A stretch of 64,000 bases of DNA from Brevundimonas pishanensis (GTDB taxonomy: Bacteria; Pseudomonadota; Alphaproteobacteria; Caulobacterales; Caulobacteraceae), in NCBI RefSeq assembly GCF_022750635.1, contig NZ_JAJKBG010000005.1, forward strand, positions 248,001 to 312,000. The letters run 5' to 3'. A model generated the notes under the pieces. The model did not search any database, was not told the DNA's origin, and worked only from the letters and a program-made list of their open reading frames with translations. The position numbers and the translations under genes are program-made. This document shows, piece after piece, positions 36,308-45,852 of this stretch. How positions within the stretch are numbered: the stretch's first letter is position 1; the number at the start of each line of letters is the position of its first letter.

Positions 36308-36478
36308 TTACTTCTTCTTGAAAGTGTCGCCGATTTCCGTGGCGTCAGGGCCGTCGGGTCCGGCGCGCTCGCGGGATTTTTCGTGGGCCTTTTGCGCTCC
36401 CTTATCGGGGGCGTCAGGCGTGGATTTGGTGACGGGTACAGCGCCGTTTTCGGTGCGGCCTTTGGTTTGATCGGTCAT
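36308..36478 (-). CDS. Small charged hypothetical protein (56 aa)
   Basis: Starts at the ATG 36478 with AAAGG upstream and overlaps the stop of the preceding gene (ATGA). The sequence is hydrophilic and probably disordered (MTDQTKGRTENGAVPVTKS, then many Asp/Lys/Glu and KKK at the end). No family recognised; similar Lys/Asp-rich mini-proteins accompany stress genes in related bacteria, which is only suggestive. Confidence 0.6.
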   Translation of the reverse strand: MTDQTKGRTENGAVPVTKSTPDAPDKGAQKAHEKSRERAGPDGPDATEIGDTFKKK

Positions 36479-36675
36479 GGCATACCTTTCTGTGTTTGCC
36501 CTTGGGCGGCGGGGGAGTTCTGAACGTCTTCCGACTGGTTCCTGAAGAAGCCCGTTGCCGCGACCGCGACGTACAGCAGGAGAAATAGCGAGATCAGGAT
36601 TAGCAGGAAGCGCATGAGGGACCCTCGCCTTTTCAAAACGGGAGGCTTGTCCTCGTGCGGGGAGTGCGAAGGCAT
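36475..36675 (-). CDS. Small single-pass membrane protein (66 aa)
   Basis: The start at 36675 has a near-perfect AAGGAGG six bases upstream. A basic cytoplasmic N-terminus (KPPVLKRRGSLMR) precedes one membrane helix (FLLILISLFLLLYVAVAATGF), then a polar Gln-rich tail. Its stop overlaps the start of the next small gene, so the two are translationally coupled. Function unknown. Confidence 0.7.
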   Translation of the reverse strand: MPSHSPHEDKPPVLKRRGSLMRFLLILISLFLLLYVAVAATGFFRNQSEDVQNSPAAQGQTQKGMP

Positions 36676-37035
36676 GGTGCCCTCCTTGATGGGGGTGAGG
36701 CACTGACGAAGCTGTCCCGGAGGTATTGTTGTTCCCGAATGAACCGTTTCAGACAGTGTCACCGCCCCATCGCTGAGCGCATCGACCGAGCGGGCAAGAG
36801 AACTGACATCGATGGGTGTAAGGCAATCGCCGACTTACTCGCTATGGTATAAATAACTGAATATACTGAGCTAACTAACCCGAGATCTTGCCCGCTTTAT
36901 TCGGGAATTTACGAAAAAGTATCGGGTAAGCTTTACCGTTACGGGGTGGGGAAACGCGCCAGGGAATCGGCGCAGCCAGTTATTTTTCACGCTTAAGCCC
37001 CTGGCTGTGCCAGGGGTCTTTGTCGTGGGGTGCGT
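36676..37035. other. Intergenic region upstream of the broken autotransporter gene
   Basis: No gene is seen in 360 bases. The centre (36850-36930) is AT-rich and includes GGTAA...TTACC around 36925-36940. A compact GC-rich hairpin lies just before the next gene (listed separately). Confidence 0.55.
36998..37016 (+). terminator. Leader hairpin 20 bp before the second autotransporter gene
   Basis: CCCCTGGC (36998-37005), TGT, GCCAGGGG (37009-37016), followed by TCTTTGT. A tight 8-bp stem with a modest T-rich tail could be an attenuator or a terminator of a short upstream transcript. Confidence 0.5.
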
Positions 37036-39592
37036 ATGTCTCAGTTGCGTGTGGTGCTGTCCGGTTCGACGGCCTTGGTTAAGGCGGGTGCTTCTAAATC
37101 GCGGTTTACGGCGGCAGGGTTGGCAGCATCAGCAGCCTTGGCCTTGTCGGCACAGGGCGCTCATATGGAACGCTTCGAACAAGCAATGGTTGAACGCGGA
37201 CGGCGCGCTGGCTGATAACTGGAACGGCGAAGTGGCCATCTTCCGCAACCTGCCCGGCCAGTTCAGCGGCGGTGTTGTGACGGTCGAGGGCGCACAGGCC
37301 TTTACCGGTATCCAGTTTGTGGACGAGGGCTATCGCCTGACGGGAACCGGTTCGCTGGTCACCGATGCTGAAGGTTTTGAAATCCGCGTGTTGGCCAATA
37401 GCGCCCGCATCGACACGGCCATCAGTGGCACGGGGCTCTCAACAAGACCCAAGGTGGCACCCTCTATCTGGCGGGTGACAACACCTCCGAGGGCGGGACC
37501 TCGGTCCAGGGCGGTCTCGTTTCGGTATCGCGCGACGCCAATCTGGGTAAGGCCGGAATAGGCATTTCGCTGAACGGTGGCGGGCTACAGTTCACCGGCA
37601 CCGCCTTTGGCACCCTGACCCGTGATGTGCTGTTGGGCGAAAATGGCGGCACGATTGATATCGCTGATGCCGACCATACCCTGACGGTGTCGTCGTCACT
37701 CACCGGTACGGGCGCTCTGTATAAGCGCGGTGCGGGCACGCTCTCGCTTACGGGAACGAATGCCTATGCAGGCACCATCATCGAAGCGGGGCGTGTGAAT
37801 GGCTCGCGCGCTTCGTTGGGTGGCAATGTGGCGCTCAGGGGTGCGGACACGGTTCTGAACCTGACCGACAGCGGCAATGTCACCTATGCCAGTGTGCTGA
37901 GTGGCACGGGGCAGGTGATGTTCGAGGGCGACGGCACGCGCCTGCTGACCGGCAACAGTGCAGCCTTCGCTGGCACCATCAGCGTCAACGGCGGCACGCT
38001 GCTGGTCGGTAATGCGACGGGTGGCTTGCTGGGCGGCTCGATTAACGTCGGCAATGGCGCGACCCTCGGTGGTTCGGGCCGGATCGGCTGGGGCGTGGGT
38101 TCACGCGTGACGATTGCATCGGGTGCCGTTCTGGCTCCGGGCAACTCTATTGGAACGCTGAGCATCGCTGGCGATCTGGTCTTCGAGAACGGTGCCCGCT
38201 TCGAGGTTGAAGTGGATCCGCTGGGCGTGGGTGCCGATCGCGTGGCGGTTTCGGGCAAGGCTGTCCTGAACGGCGGCACCGTGGCGCACATCGGCGCGAC
38301 GGGGAACTAGCCTGCGCTCGACCTACACCATCCTGAACGCAGGGACGCTGACGGGCGAGTTTGGCTCGGTAACGTCGGACTTCGCCTTCCTCAATCCCAA
38401 GCTGATCTATGACTACAGCGCGGGGACGGTGGCGATGGAACTGTTGCGTAACGACCGCGATTTCGCGGCTCTGGCACGCACCGGCAACCAGACCTCGCTG
38501 GCCAACGCCATTGAAAGCATCGGCTTCGATGCCGGGCATGCTGTGTTTGACGCCATCGTCCAGATGGCCGACGCGCCGGATGATATCCGCGCCAGCTTCG
38601 ATGAACTGACCGGCGAGATGCATGCCTCGACCCGCACGGCTCTGATCGAAGACAGCCGTGTGGTGCGCGACGCGGCCAACAGCCGTCTCCGCTCCGCCTC
38701 CGGCCGTGGTGGCCCCACAACGACTGTGGCCTATGGAGCCGGTGGCGAGCAGCTTGCTGTGGATGCGGACCATTCCGGTCTGGCATTCTGGACGCAGGCG
38801 TTTGGCTCCTGGGGTTCGTTCGACAACCACGGCGCGACCGGTCAACTGGACCGTCAGCAGGCCGGCATGATGGTCGGCGGTGATGTTGCACTTGGCCAAT
38901 GGCGCGTTGGCGCTATGGGCGGGTTTGGCGATGCCGAAATGCAGGTGGAGCGTCAAAAGGCAACGACCAGCACCCAGACGCTGGGCCTCTATGCCGGGAC
39001 AGCGTGGGGCAAGTTGGGCGTTCGCGCGGCCTTGGCTCAGTCCTGGCACGATGTGGACACTCGCCGCTCGGTGATCATCAGCGGTCTGACGGACTACAAC
39101 CGCGCCGAATACAGCGCCGAGACCCGACAGGCATTCGCCGAGGCCGACTATGCGTTGGTGTCTGGGCAGAAGGCCCAGCTACAGGCCTTTGCTAACGTCG
39201 CGCACGTCCGCACCGATACCGATGAGGTGACGGAGAACGGCAATGCGACAGCGCTGGTGATCGATGAGGCACAGACGGCGGTGACCTTCACCGGTCTGGG
39301 TCTGCGCGGTGTCCAGCAGGTGGTTCTGGGGGGCTCCGCATCCTCGCTGCGGGCTTCGGCGGCGTGGCGTCATGCCTCGGGCGATCTCGCGCCCCTGAAC
39401 CGTCAGGCCTTCTCCAAGGGCGACGCCTTCACCATTGCCGGTGGTGCAATCGCCGAGGACAGCGCCCTTATCGAAGCGGGCATGGACGTACAGTTCAGCG
39501 ACCGCACCCGCTTTGATCTGTCCTACAGTGGCCAACTGTCCGGCAATGCTCAGGACCATGGCTTCAATGCCCGCCTGAGCATCAGCTTCTAA
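37036..39592 (+). pseudogene. Autotransporter broken by three single-base shifts at G runs
   Basis: Four pieces in alternating frames make one normal autotransporter. Piece 1 is a signal peptide (AAGLAASAALALSAQ). Removing one G from GGG at 37155-37157 continues it into ALIWNASNKQWLNADGALAD. Adding one G to GGGG at 37432-37435 joins SGTGA to LNKTQGGTLYLAGDNTSEGG, a PATR-type repeat passenger. Removing one G from GGGG at 38301-38304 bypasses a TAG and joins HIGATG to TSLRSTYTILNAGTLTGEF, leading into the barrel (from ~38700), which ends RLSISF. The repaired protein would have about 850 residues. It may be a recently inactivated gene, a phase-variable gene, or a sequence carrying homopolymer errors. 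Confidence 0.8.
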
Positions 39593-39599
39593 AGCCGAA

Positions 39600-39634
39600 A
39601 AGCCCGCCTGATCGATCGTCAGGCGGGCTTTCTT
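39600..39634 (+). terminator. Intrinsic terminator after the second autotransporter
   Basis: AGCCCGCCTGA / TCAGGCGGGCT around a 7-base loop, followed by TTTCTT; its complement is A-rich and may also act for the converging GntR gene. Confidence 0.88.
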
Positions 39635-39750
39635 ATCCCTGAGAGGCTCAGTCGGGTCGGGTCATCTTCTCCACTGGAATGAGCGCCTCGACCACTATGC
39701 GGCCTCAAACATGCAAAGCCATAGCGTGTCCGGCGCTGCGGTTTTTCCTC

Positions 39751-40428
39751 TCAGCCCATCTGGGCGATCATCAGGCTGACCCGCTCGGTGGTCTTGTCGA
39801 TATGCTCGTCGTTCAGCGAGGCGGCGAGTTCGGCATTGCGCTCTAACGCGGCGTCCATAATCGCCCTGTGCTCATCGTGCACATTGCGGCTGGGACTGCG
39901 TTCGAGACGCGACAGGCGACGATAACGCTCATGCTGGTCGTACATGTCTTCGGCCAGTTGGATTAGCCGCTCGGACCCGGCAGCACCCATCAAGGCCTGA
40001 TGGAATTCGCGGTTGCGTGCCTCGCATTCGTCCATGGCGCTGCGGTCTTCGAGGACGCGCTTTTCGGCCATGCCGAGACGGTGGAAGGCCGCAACGATTC
40101 CCGCCTCCCATTCGTCACCACCCTTGGTGATCGAGTCGCGCAGCGCGGCCCCTTCGAGCAATTTCCGAACGGCTGCGATCTCCTGCAAATCCTCCACAGA
40201 AACGCCGGTCACGCGGAAACCACGACCGCCGTTGAAGGCCACCAGACGCTCGCTGGTCAGGCGCGCCAGAGCTTCTCGCAAAGGGCTGGCACCAAGGCCG
40301 TAGCGGCCCTTGAGGTCTTCCATCTTCAGCTTTTCACCGGGTGCGTGGTCGCCGTGCAGGATGGCCCTTTTGAGAGCGGTGAACGCTCTCTCGGTGTCGG
40401 TCAGCTCTACGGTTTGCGAGGCGCTCAT
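39751..40428 (-). CDS. GntR/FCD-family transcriptional regulator, probable repressor of the meta-cleavage operon
   Basis: 225 residues. An N-terminal winged helix (LKRAILHGDHAPGEKLKMED, GLGASPLREALARLTSERLV, GFRVTGVS) is followed by an all-helical FCD ligand-binding domain; expected metal-ligand residues appear as D/N and H in NREFHQAL and in VHDEHRAIMDA. Members are usually repressors released by a pathway acid. It is transcribed away from the catabolic operon, with a 143-bp shared control region. The inducer is presumably an intermediate of that pathway; this is inferred from position. Confidence 0.88.
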   Translation of the reverse strand: MSASQTVELTDTERAFTALKRAILHGDHAPGEKLKMEDLKGRYGLGASPLREALARLTSERLVAFNGGRGFRVTGVSVEDLQEIAAVRKLLEGAALRDSITKGGDEWEAGIVAAFHRLGMAEKRVLEDRSAMDECEARNREFHQALMGAAGSERLIQLAEDMYDQHERYRRLSRLERSPSRNVHDEHRAIMDAALERNAELAASLNDEHIDKTTERVSLMIAQMG

Positions 40429-40452
40429 CGATGAACGTCTTTCTTATCGGGG

Positions 40453-40497
40453 TTGACAGTTAAAATCGAGGATTTACAGTTTTATCGACAAAATAAG
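40453..40497 (+). promoter_or_regulatory. Sigma-70-like promoter with direct-repeat operator for the meta-cleavage operon
   Basis: TTGACA (40453-40458), 16 bases, TACAGT (40475-40480) gives a good -35/-10 pair about 90 bp before the first gene. The direct repeat ACAGTTAAAATCGA (40456-40469) and ACAGTTTTATCGA (40476-40488), offset by 20 bp, overlaps both promoter elements, a natural place for GntR repression. Confidence 0.5.
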
Positions 40498-40571
40498 AAA
40501 CCGCAGACGATTTGTGCTCCTGTCCAAGCGGGCTTTGGCCAAAACGTCAATACTCTTGGGAGGAAGAGGGC

Positions 40572-41519
40572 GTGAGTTCACCTCGTACCCGCGTAGCCAT
40601 CATCGGCTCGGGCAATATCGGCACGGATCTGATGATCAAGATCCTGCGCCTGTCCAAGACTCTGGAAATGGGGGCCTTCGTCGGCATCGATCCTGAATCG
40701 GACGGCCTGAAGCGCGCCGAGCGCATGGGCGTTCCGATCACCGCTGGCGGTATCGACGGCCTCGTGGCCATGGAAGGCTTCAAGGACATCGAAATCGTTT
40801 TCGATGCGACCTCGGCCGGCGCACACAAGCGCCACAACGACATCCTCAAGTCGCACGGCAAGACCGTGATCGACCTGACCCCCGCCGCCATCGGCCCCTA
40901 TGTGGTGCCGCCGGTGAATGGCGAGGCCAACCTCGACCAGCAGAACCTGAACATGGTGACCTGCGGTGGTCAGGCGACCATTCCGATGGTGGCCGCTGTC
41001 AGCCGTATCACCCGCGTTCGCTATGCCGAGATCGTCGCTTCGATCTCGTCGCGCTCGGCAGGTCCGGGCACCCGCGCAAATATCGACGAGTTCACCGAGA
41101 CGACCAGCGCCGCCATCGTGCAGGTCGGTGGTGCCGAGCAGGGCAAGGCGATTATCGTCCTGAACCCCGCCGAGCCGCCGCTGATCATGCGCGACACGGT
41201 CTATTGCCTTGCTGACCCGGCAGACACCGCCGCCATCGAAGCCTCGATCGAGGAGATGGTGAAGGAAGTGCAGTCCTATGTTCCGGGCTATCGCCTGAAG
41301 CAAAAGGTGCAGTTCGACACCATTCCGGCCGATGCGCCGATCCGCGTGCCGAACAGTGACGAGATGGCCTCGGGCCTGAAGGTCACCGTCTTCCTCGAAG
41401 TCGAGGGTGCAGCCCACTACCTGCCGTCCTATGCCGGCAACCTCGACATCATGACCTCCGCTGCGCTGCGCACCGCCGAGCGCATCGTCGAAACGCGCGC
41501 CGCCAAGGCCGCAGCCTGA
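40572..41519 (+). CDS. dmpF: Acetaldehyde dehydrogenase (acetylating)
   Basis: 315 residues from a GTG at 40572 (AGGAAGAGG just upstream). Converts acetaldehyde, NAD+ and CoA to acetyl-CoA as the last step of meta-cleavage. The Rossmann motif [16 protein letters not shown] is at residues ~10-25 and the thioester-forming Cys131 in [13 protein letters not shown]. It forms a channelling complex with the aldolase encoded 8 bp downstream, which is the usual DmpFG pair. First gene of the operon. Confidence 0.95.
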   Translation: MSSPRTRVAIIGSGNIGTDLMIKILRLSKTLEMGAFVGIDPESDGLKRAERMGVPITAGGIDGLVAMEGFKDIEIVFDATSAGAHKRHNDILKSHGKTVIDLTPAAIGPYVVPPVNGEANLDQQNLNMVTCGGQATIPMVAAVSRITRVRYAEIVASISSRSAGPGTRANIDEFTETTSAAIVQVGGAEQGKAIIVLNPAEPPLIMRDTVYCLADPADTAAIEASIEEMVKEVQSYVPGYRLKQKVQFDTIPADAPIRVPNSDEMASGLKVTVFLEVEGAAHYLPSYAGNLDIMTSAALRTAERIVETRAAKAAA

Positions 41520-41527
41520 GCCCGGAC

Positions 41528-42562
41528 ATGACCAAGAAACTCTATATTCAGGACGTGACCCTGCGCGACGGCATGCACGCCATCCGTCACCAGTATGGTC
41601 TGGACCACGTCCAAAAGATCGCCAAGGCGCTGGACGCCGCCGGTGTTCACGCCATCGAAGTCGCCCACGGCGACGGCCTGTCGGGCTCGTCGTTCAACTA
41701 TGGCTTTGGGGCGCATACCGACTGGGAATGGATCGAGGCCGCTGGCGAGGTCATGACCAAGTCGGTTCTGACGACCCTGCTGCTGCCGGGCATCGGCACC
41801 ATCCACGACCTGAAGCAGGCCTATGATCTGGGCGTGCGTTCGGTGCGTGTGGCCACCCACTGCACCGAGGCCGACGTCTCCAAGCAGCACATCGAATATG
41901 CCCGCGAGCTGGGCATGGATGTGTCGGGCTTCCTGATGATGAGCCACATGAACTCGCCGGAAGGTCTGGCCCAGCAGGCTCTGCTGATGGAGTCCTATGG
42001 CGCGAATTGCGTCTATGTCACCGACTCCGGTGGTGCCATGACCATGGACGACATCGCCGCCCGTCTGGACGCCTATGACCGCGTGCTGAAGCCGGAAACC
42101 GAGCGCGGCGTTCACGCCCACCACAACCTGTCGCTGGGCGTCGCCAACTCCATCGCTGCTGTCCAGCATGGTGCGACCCGCGTTGACGCCAGCCTGACGG
42201 GCATGGGGGCAGGGGCCGGTAACGCGCCGCTCGAAGTCTTCATCGCGGCTGCCGACCGGTATGGTTGGGACCACGGCTGCGATCTGTTCGCCCTGATGGA
42301 CGCCGCCGAAGAACTGGTGCGTCCGCTTCAGGATCGTCCGGTCCGCGTTGACCGCGAAACCCTCAGCCTCGGCTATGCCGGTGTCTATTCGTCCTTCCTG
42401 CGTCACGCCGAGCGTGCTGCCGAAGAGTACGGCCTCGATACCCGCGCCATCCTGATCGAACTGGGCCGCCGCCGCATGGTCGGTGGTCAAGAAGATATGA
42501 TCGTCGATGTCGCGCTCGATCTTGCCAAGGCGAAGCTCCAATCCCAGAACGTGAGCCAGTAA
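41528..42562 (+). CDS. dmpG: 4-hydroxy-2-oxovalerate aldolase
   Basis: 344 residues. Cleaves 4-hydroxy-2-oxovalerate to pyruvate and acetaldehyde, which is passed to DmpF. The N-terminal TIM barrel begins [19 protein letters not shown], with Arg13, Asp14 and His17 as the expected catalytic and metal residues; [13 protein letters not shown] contains the metal-binding HxH. The C-terminal communication domain includes [19 protein letters not shown], with Tyr as the expected acid. Only 8 bp separate it from the dehydrogenase gene. Confidence 0.96.
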   Translation: MTKKLYIQDVTLRDGMHAIRHQYGLDHVQKIAKALDAAGVHAIEVAHGDGLSGSSFNYGFGAHTDWEWIEAAGEVMTKSVLTTLLLPGIGTIHDLKQAYDLGVRSVRVATHCTEADVSKQHIEYARELGMDVSGFLMMSHMNSPEGLAQQALLMESYGANCVYVTDSGGAMTMDDIAARLDAYDRVLKPETERGVHAHHNLSLGVANSIAAVQHGATRVDASLTGMGAGAGNAPLEVFIAAADRYGWDHGCDLFALMDAAEELVRPLQDRPVRVDRETLSLGYAGVYSSFLRHAERAAEEYGLDTRAILIELGRRRMVGGQEDMIVDVALDLAKAKLQSQNVSQ

Positions 42563-42564
42563 CT

Positions 42565-44061
42565 ATGACCAGTAAGCTTTCCCCCTTCGGCGCTGGCGCG
42601 GCGTATTCTCGCGGCATCGCCTTCATCGACGGCCAGTATGTCGAAGCCACCGACGCGGCTGTCTATGACAACATCAACCCCGCCACAGGCGAGGTCATCG
42701 CCCAGATCGAAGTTGCCGACGAGGTGATGGTCGATCGTGCCGTTCAGGCCGCCCGCAAGGCTGGCCGCGGCCAATGGCGTCTGATGTCCGACGACCAGCG
42801 CGCAGAGATCATGCGCCGCGTCGCCGCCGGTATCGAAGCCCGTTTCGACGACTTCCTCGCTGCTGAAATGCGCGACACCGGCAAGCCGGTCTCGCTGGCC
42901 TCGCACCTCGATATTCCGCGTGGTGCGGCCAACTTCCGCGTCTTTGCCGACGTGATGAAGCACGCCAACGAAAGCACCACCATGACCACCCCCGATGGTG
43001 GCAGGGCGATCAACTATTCGATCCGCGCTCCGCTGGGCGTCATCGCAGTGGTCTGCCCGTGGAACCTTCCGCTGCTGCTGATGACGTGGAAGGTCGCGCC
43101 GGCTCTGGCCTGCGGCAACACCGTCGTCGTGAAGCCGTCGGAAGAAACCCCGAGCACCGCCCTGCTGCTGGGCGAGGTTATGCGCGATGCAGGCGTACCG
43201 GATGGCGTTTATAACGTCGTCAACGGCTTCGGCGGCGCATCGACCGGCGAGTTCCTGACCAACCACCCCGACGTCGATGGCGTGACCTTCACTGGCGAAA
43301 CCGGCACGGGCGAGGCCATCATGCGTGCTGCGGCTCGCGGCGTGCGTCCGGTGTCGTTCGAACTGGGCGGCAAGAACGCTGGCCTGATCTTCGCCGACTG
43401 CAACATCGAAGCGGCGATCGAGACGACCGCCCGCTCGGTCTTTGCCAACGCCGGTCAGGTCTGCCTGCAGACCGAGCGCCTGTATGTCCAGCGCCCGATC
43501 TTCGACCAGTTCGTTGCCGGTCTGAAGGCCAAGGCCGAGGCCCTGAAGGTTGGCGATCCGTGGGACAAGTCGACCACGCTTGGCCCGCTTATCAGCCAGG
43601 AACACCGCAACAAGGTGCTGTCCTACTATGAAGCCGCTCGTCAGCAGGGTGCTGAAACCGTCACCGGCGGCGGCATTCCGGACATGGAAGAGGCTCTGGC
43701 AGGCGGTTCGTGGATCCAGCCGACCCTGTGGACCGGTCTGGCCGACGACGCCAAATGCGTGACCGAAGAGATCTTTGGCCCGTGCGCCCACATCCGTCCG
43801 TTCGACGACGAGGAAGAGGCCGTCGCGCTGGCCAACAACTCGCCGTACGGCCTGGCCTCGATGACCTGGACCAACGACGTGTCGCGCGCCCACCGCGTGG
43901 CCTCACAACTGGAAGCGGGCACCAACTGGGTCAACGCCTGGTTCCTGCGCGATCTGCGCGCTCCGTTCGGTGGCTCGAAGCGCTCGGGCATCGGCCGCGA
44001 AGGCGGCACCCACTCTCTCGAATTCTACACGGAGCTGCGTAATGTCTGCATCAAGCTCTGA
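42565..44061 (+). CDS. dmpC: 2-hydroxymuconic semialdehyde dehydrogenase (aldehyde dehydrogenase family)
   Basis: 498 residues. Oxidises the ring-cleavage aldehyde to 2-hydroxymuconate (4-oxalocrotonate) with NAD+. The catalytic Cys300 lies in NAGQVCLQTERLYV and Glu266 in FELGGKNAGL; WNLPLLLMTWKVAPALACGN and the NAD-binding GFGG motif are typical. Context with hydratase, decarboxylase and tautomerase makes the DmpC/XylG role likely. Starts 2 bp after the aldolase stop and overlaps the next gene by 20 bp. Confidence 0.92.
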   Translation: MTSKLSPFGAGAAYSRGIAFIDGQYVEATDAAVYDNINPATGEVIAQIEVADEVMVDRAVQAARKAGRGQWRLMSDDQRAEIMRRVAAGIEARFDDFLAAEMRDTGKPVSLASHLDIPRGAANFRVFADVMKHANESTTMTTPDGGRAINYSIRAPLGVIAVVCPWNLPLLLMTWKVAPALACGNTVVVKPSEETPSTALLLGEVMRDAGVPDGVYNVVNGFGGASTGEFLTNHPDVDGVTFTGETGTGEAIMRAAARGVRPVSFELGGKNAGLIFADCNIEAAIETTARSVFANAGQVCLQTERLYVQRPIFDQFVAGLKAKAEALKVGDPWDKSTTLGPLISQEHRNKVLSYYEAARQQGAETVTGGGIPDMEEALAGGSWIQPTLWTGLADDAKCVTEEIFGPCAHIRPFDDEEEAVALANNSPYGLASMTWTNDVSRAHRVASQLEAGTNWVNAWFLRDLRAPFGGSKRSGIGREGGTHSLEFYTELRNVCIKL

Positions 44062-44845
44062 AGCCGTGATCAAGGCCTGCGCTGAAGAACTTCGCCAAGC
44101 CCGCATCGACGCCACGTCGATCGGTCCGGTGAAAGACCGTCTGGGCGATATCGCCTCGGCCTATGCCGTTCAGGACGCCGTCACCGCCATGGATCTGGCC
44201 GATGGCCGCCGCATCGTCGGCCGCAAGATCGGCCTGACCTCGCGTGCCGTTCAGACCCAGCTGGGTGTGTCCGAACCGGACTATGGCGTGCTGTTCGCCG
44301 ACATGAACCGTGACGAGGGCGAACTGATCGCCCTCGAAACCCTGGTCGCTCCCAAGATCGAGGCCGAAGTGGCCTTCGTTCTGGGCATGGACCTGACCTA
44401 TGAGCAGCCCGCGCTGCACGAGGTCATCTCCTCGATCGACTACATGGTTCCGGCGCTGGAAGTCGCCGACAGCCGCGTGGCCGACTGGAAGATCAGCATC
44501 GTCGACACCATCGCCGACAACGCCTCGGCCGGTCTGTTCGTGCTGGGTGCCACCCCGCGCCTGCTGGGTGAAACCGACCTGACGCTTTCCGGTATGGTGA
44601 TGGAAGCCAATGGCGATCCGGTGTCGTTCGGTGCCGGTGCGGCCTGCATGGGCCACCCGCTGAACGCCCTGCGCTGGCTCGCCCGCCGCATGGTCGAACT
44701 GGGCCAGCCGCTGCGCGCCGGTGACGTGGTCCTGTCGGGCGCGCTTGGCCCGATGGTCAACGTCAAGCCGGGCCACACCTATGAAGCCCGCATCAACGGC
44801 GTCGGCACCGTCCGCGCTTCCTTCAACTCGGGAGCCCAGAAGTGA
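44042..44845 (+). CDS. dmpE: 2-oxopent-4-enoate hydratase
   Basis: 267 residues. Adds water to 2-hydroxypenta-2,4-dienoate to give 4-hydroxy-2-oxovalerate. Family motifs: GRKIGLTSRAVQTQLGVSEPDYG, KIEAEVAFVLG (metal-binding Glu pair), PALEVADSRVADWKI and DNASAGLFVLG. It is a paralogue of the following decarboxylase; the longer frame upstream lies inside the dehydrogenase gene, so I use the ATG at 44042. The two enzymes normally form a complex that protects the unstable dienol. Confidence 0.93.
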   Translation: MSASSSEAVIKACAEELRQARIDATSIGPVKDRLGDIASAYAVQDAVTAMDLADGRRIVGRKIGLTSRAVQTQLGVSEPDYGVLFADMNRDEGELIALETLVAPKIEAEVAFVLGMDLTYEQPALHEVISSIDYMVPALEVADSRVADWKISIVDTIADNASAGLFVLGATPRLLGETDLTLSGMVMEANGDPVSFGAGAACMGHPLNALRWLARRMVELGQPLRAGDVVLSGALGPMVNVKPGHTYEARINGVGTVRASFNSGAQK

Positions 44846-45618
44846 CTGAAGAGAACCTGATCGACCTCGGTGCTATCGCCACCCGTCTGGACAATGCGGC
44901 CCGCACCGCGGCCGCGACGCCGCAGCTGACCGAGCCGCTGTCGCTGGAAGATGCCTATATCGTCCAGAAGATGTCGCTAGGCCTGCGCTATCAGCGCGGC
45001 GAGAAGCGCGTCGGTATCAAGATGGGCTTCACCAGCCGCGCCAAGATGGTGCAGATGGGCGTCCACGACATGATCTGGGGTCGCCTGACCGACGCCATGC
45101 GTGTGGAAGAAAATGGCGAGGTCAGCCGCGCCAAATACGTCCACGCCCGCGTCGAGCCGGAAATCGCTTTCCTGCTGAACAGGCCGCTGCCGCGCAATGT
45201 TTCGCTGATGGAAGCGCGTGCTGCTGTGGAAGCGCTGGCTCCGGCCATCGAGATCATCGACAGCCGCTACGAGAACTTCAAGTTCTCCCTGACCGATGTG
45301 GTCGCCGACAATTCTTCCTCGTCGGGCTTTGTCATCGGCGACTGGGCTTCGCCGGACACCGACGTGTCGAACCTCGGCATGGTCATGACTGTGGACGGCC
45401 AACCGGCTGAAATCGGCTCGACCGCAGCGATCCTCGGCAATCCGTGGCGTTCGCTGGTCGCCGCTGCCCGCGTCGCTGCCGACGCAGGCGAGCCGCTGCA
45501 GGCCGGTGACATCGTTCTGGCCGGTGGCGCAACCGCCGCTGTGGCTCTGGCGGGCAAGCGCCATGTGCGCCTCGACACGCAAGGGCTGGGCCGCGTCGAC
45601 GTGTTCGTGAAGGACTGA
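44842..45618 (+). CDS. dmpH: 4-oxalocrotonate (2-oxo-3-hexenedioate) decarboxylase
   Basis: 258 residues. Decarboxylates 2-oxohex-3-enedioate to the dienol used by DmpE. Motifs: GIKMGFTSRAKMVQMGVHDM, RVEPEIAFLLNRPL and PAIEIIDSRYENFKFSLTDV, then DNSSSSGFVIG. The Lys in GIKMGFTS and the extended SSSS loop distinguish decarboxylases from hydratases. It overlaps the hydratase stop by 4 bases. Confidence 0.93.
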   Translation: MTEENLIDLGAIATRLDNAARTAAATPQLTEPLSLEDAYIVQKMSLGLRYQRGEKRVGIKMGFTSRAKMVQMGVHDMIWGRLTDAMRVEENGEVSRAKYVHARVEPEIAFLLNRPLPRNVSLMEARAAVEALAPAIEIIDSRYENFKFSLTDVVADNSSSSGFVIGDWASPDTDVSNLGMVMTVDGQPAEIGSTAAILGNPWRSLVAAARVAADAGEPLQAGDIVLAGGATAAVALAGKRHVRLDTQGLGRVDVFVKD

Positions 45619-45621
45619 TCG

Positions 45622-45816
45622 GTGCCCGTCGCCCAAATCACCATCATCGAAGGCCGTCCCGCTGAAAAGCGGGCGGCTGCGATGCGTGAAGTGGCCGAGG
45701 CCCTGTCGCGCACACTGGATGCGCCGCTCGAGTCCGTGCGCGTCATCATCAACGAGGTTCCTGCCTTCCACTGGTCCGTGGGTGGCGTGCCGAAGGGACA
45801 ACCGGCGCAAGACTGA
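45622..45816 (+). CDS. dmpI: 4-oxalocrotonate tautomerase
   Basis: 64 residues from a GTG. After Met removal the catalytic Pro1 would be exposed (PVAQITIIEGRPAEKRAA), with the expected Arg at AEKR and in VRVIINEV, and the hydrophobic FHWSVGG near the end. It isomerises 2-hydroxymuconate to 2-oxo-3-hexenedioate ahead of DmpH. Hexameric in characterised relatives. Begins 3 bp after dmpH. Confidence 0.93.
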   Translation: MPVAQITIIEGRPAEKRAAAMREVAEALSRTLDAPLESVRVIINEVPAFHWSVGGVPKGQPAQD

Positions 45817-45852
45817 AAACAGTCGGCGTTCTAGTGGGGAGTAAACAGGACT

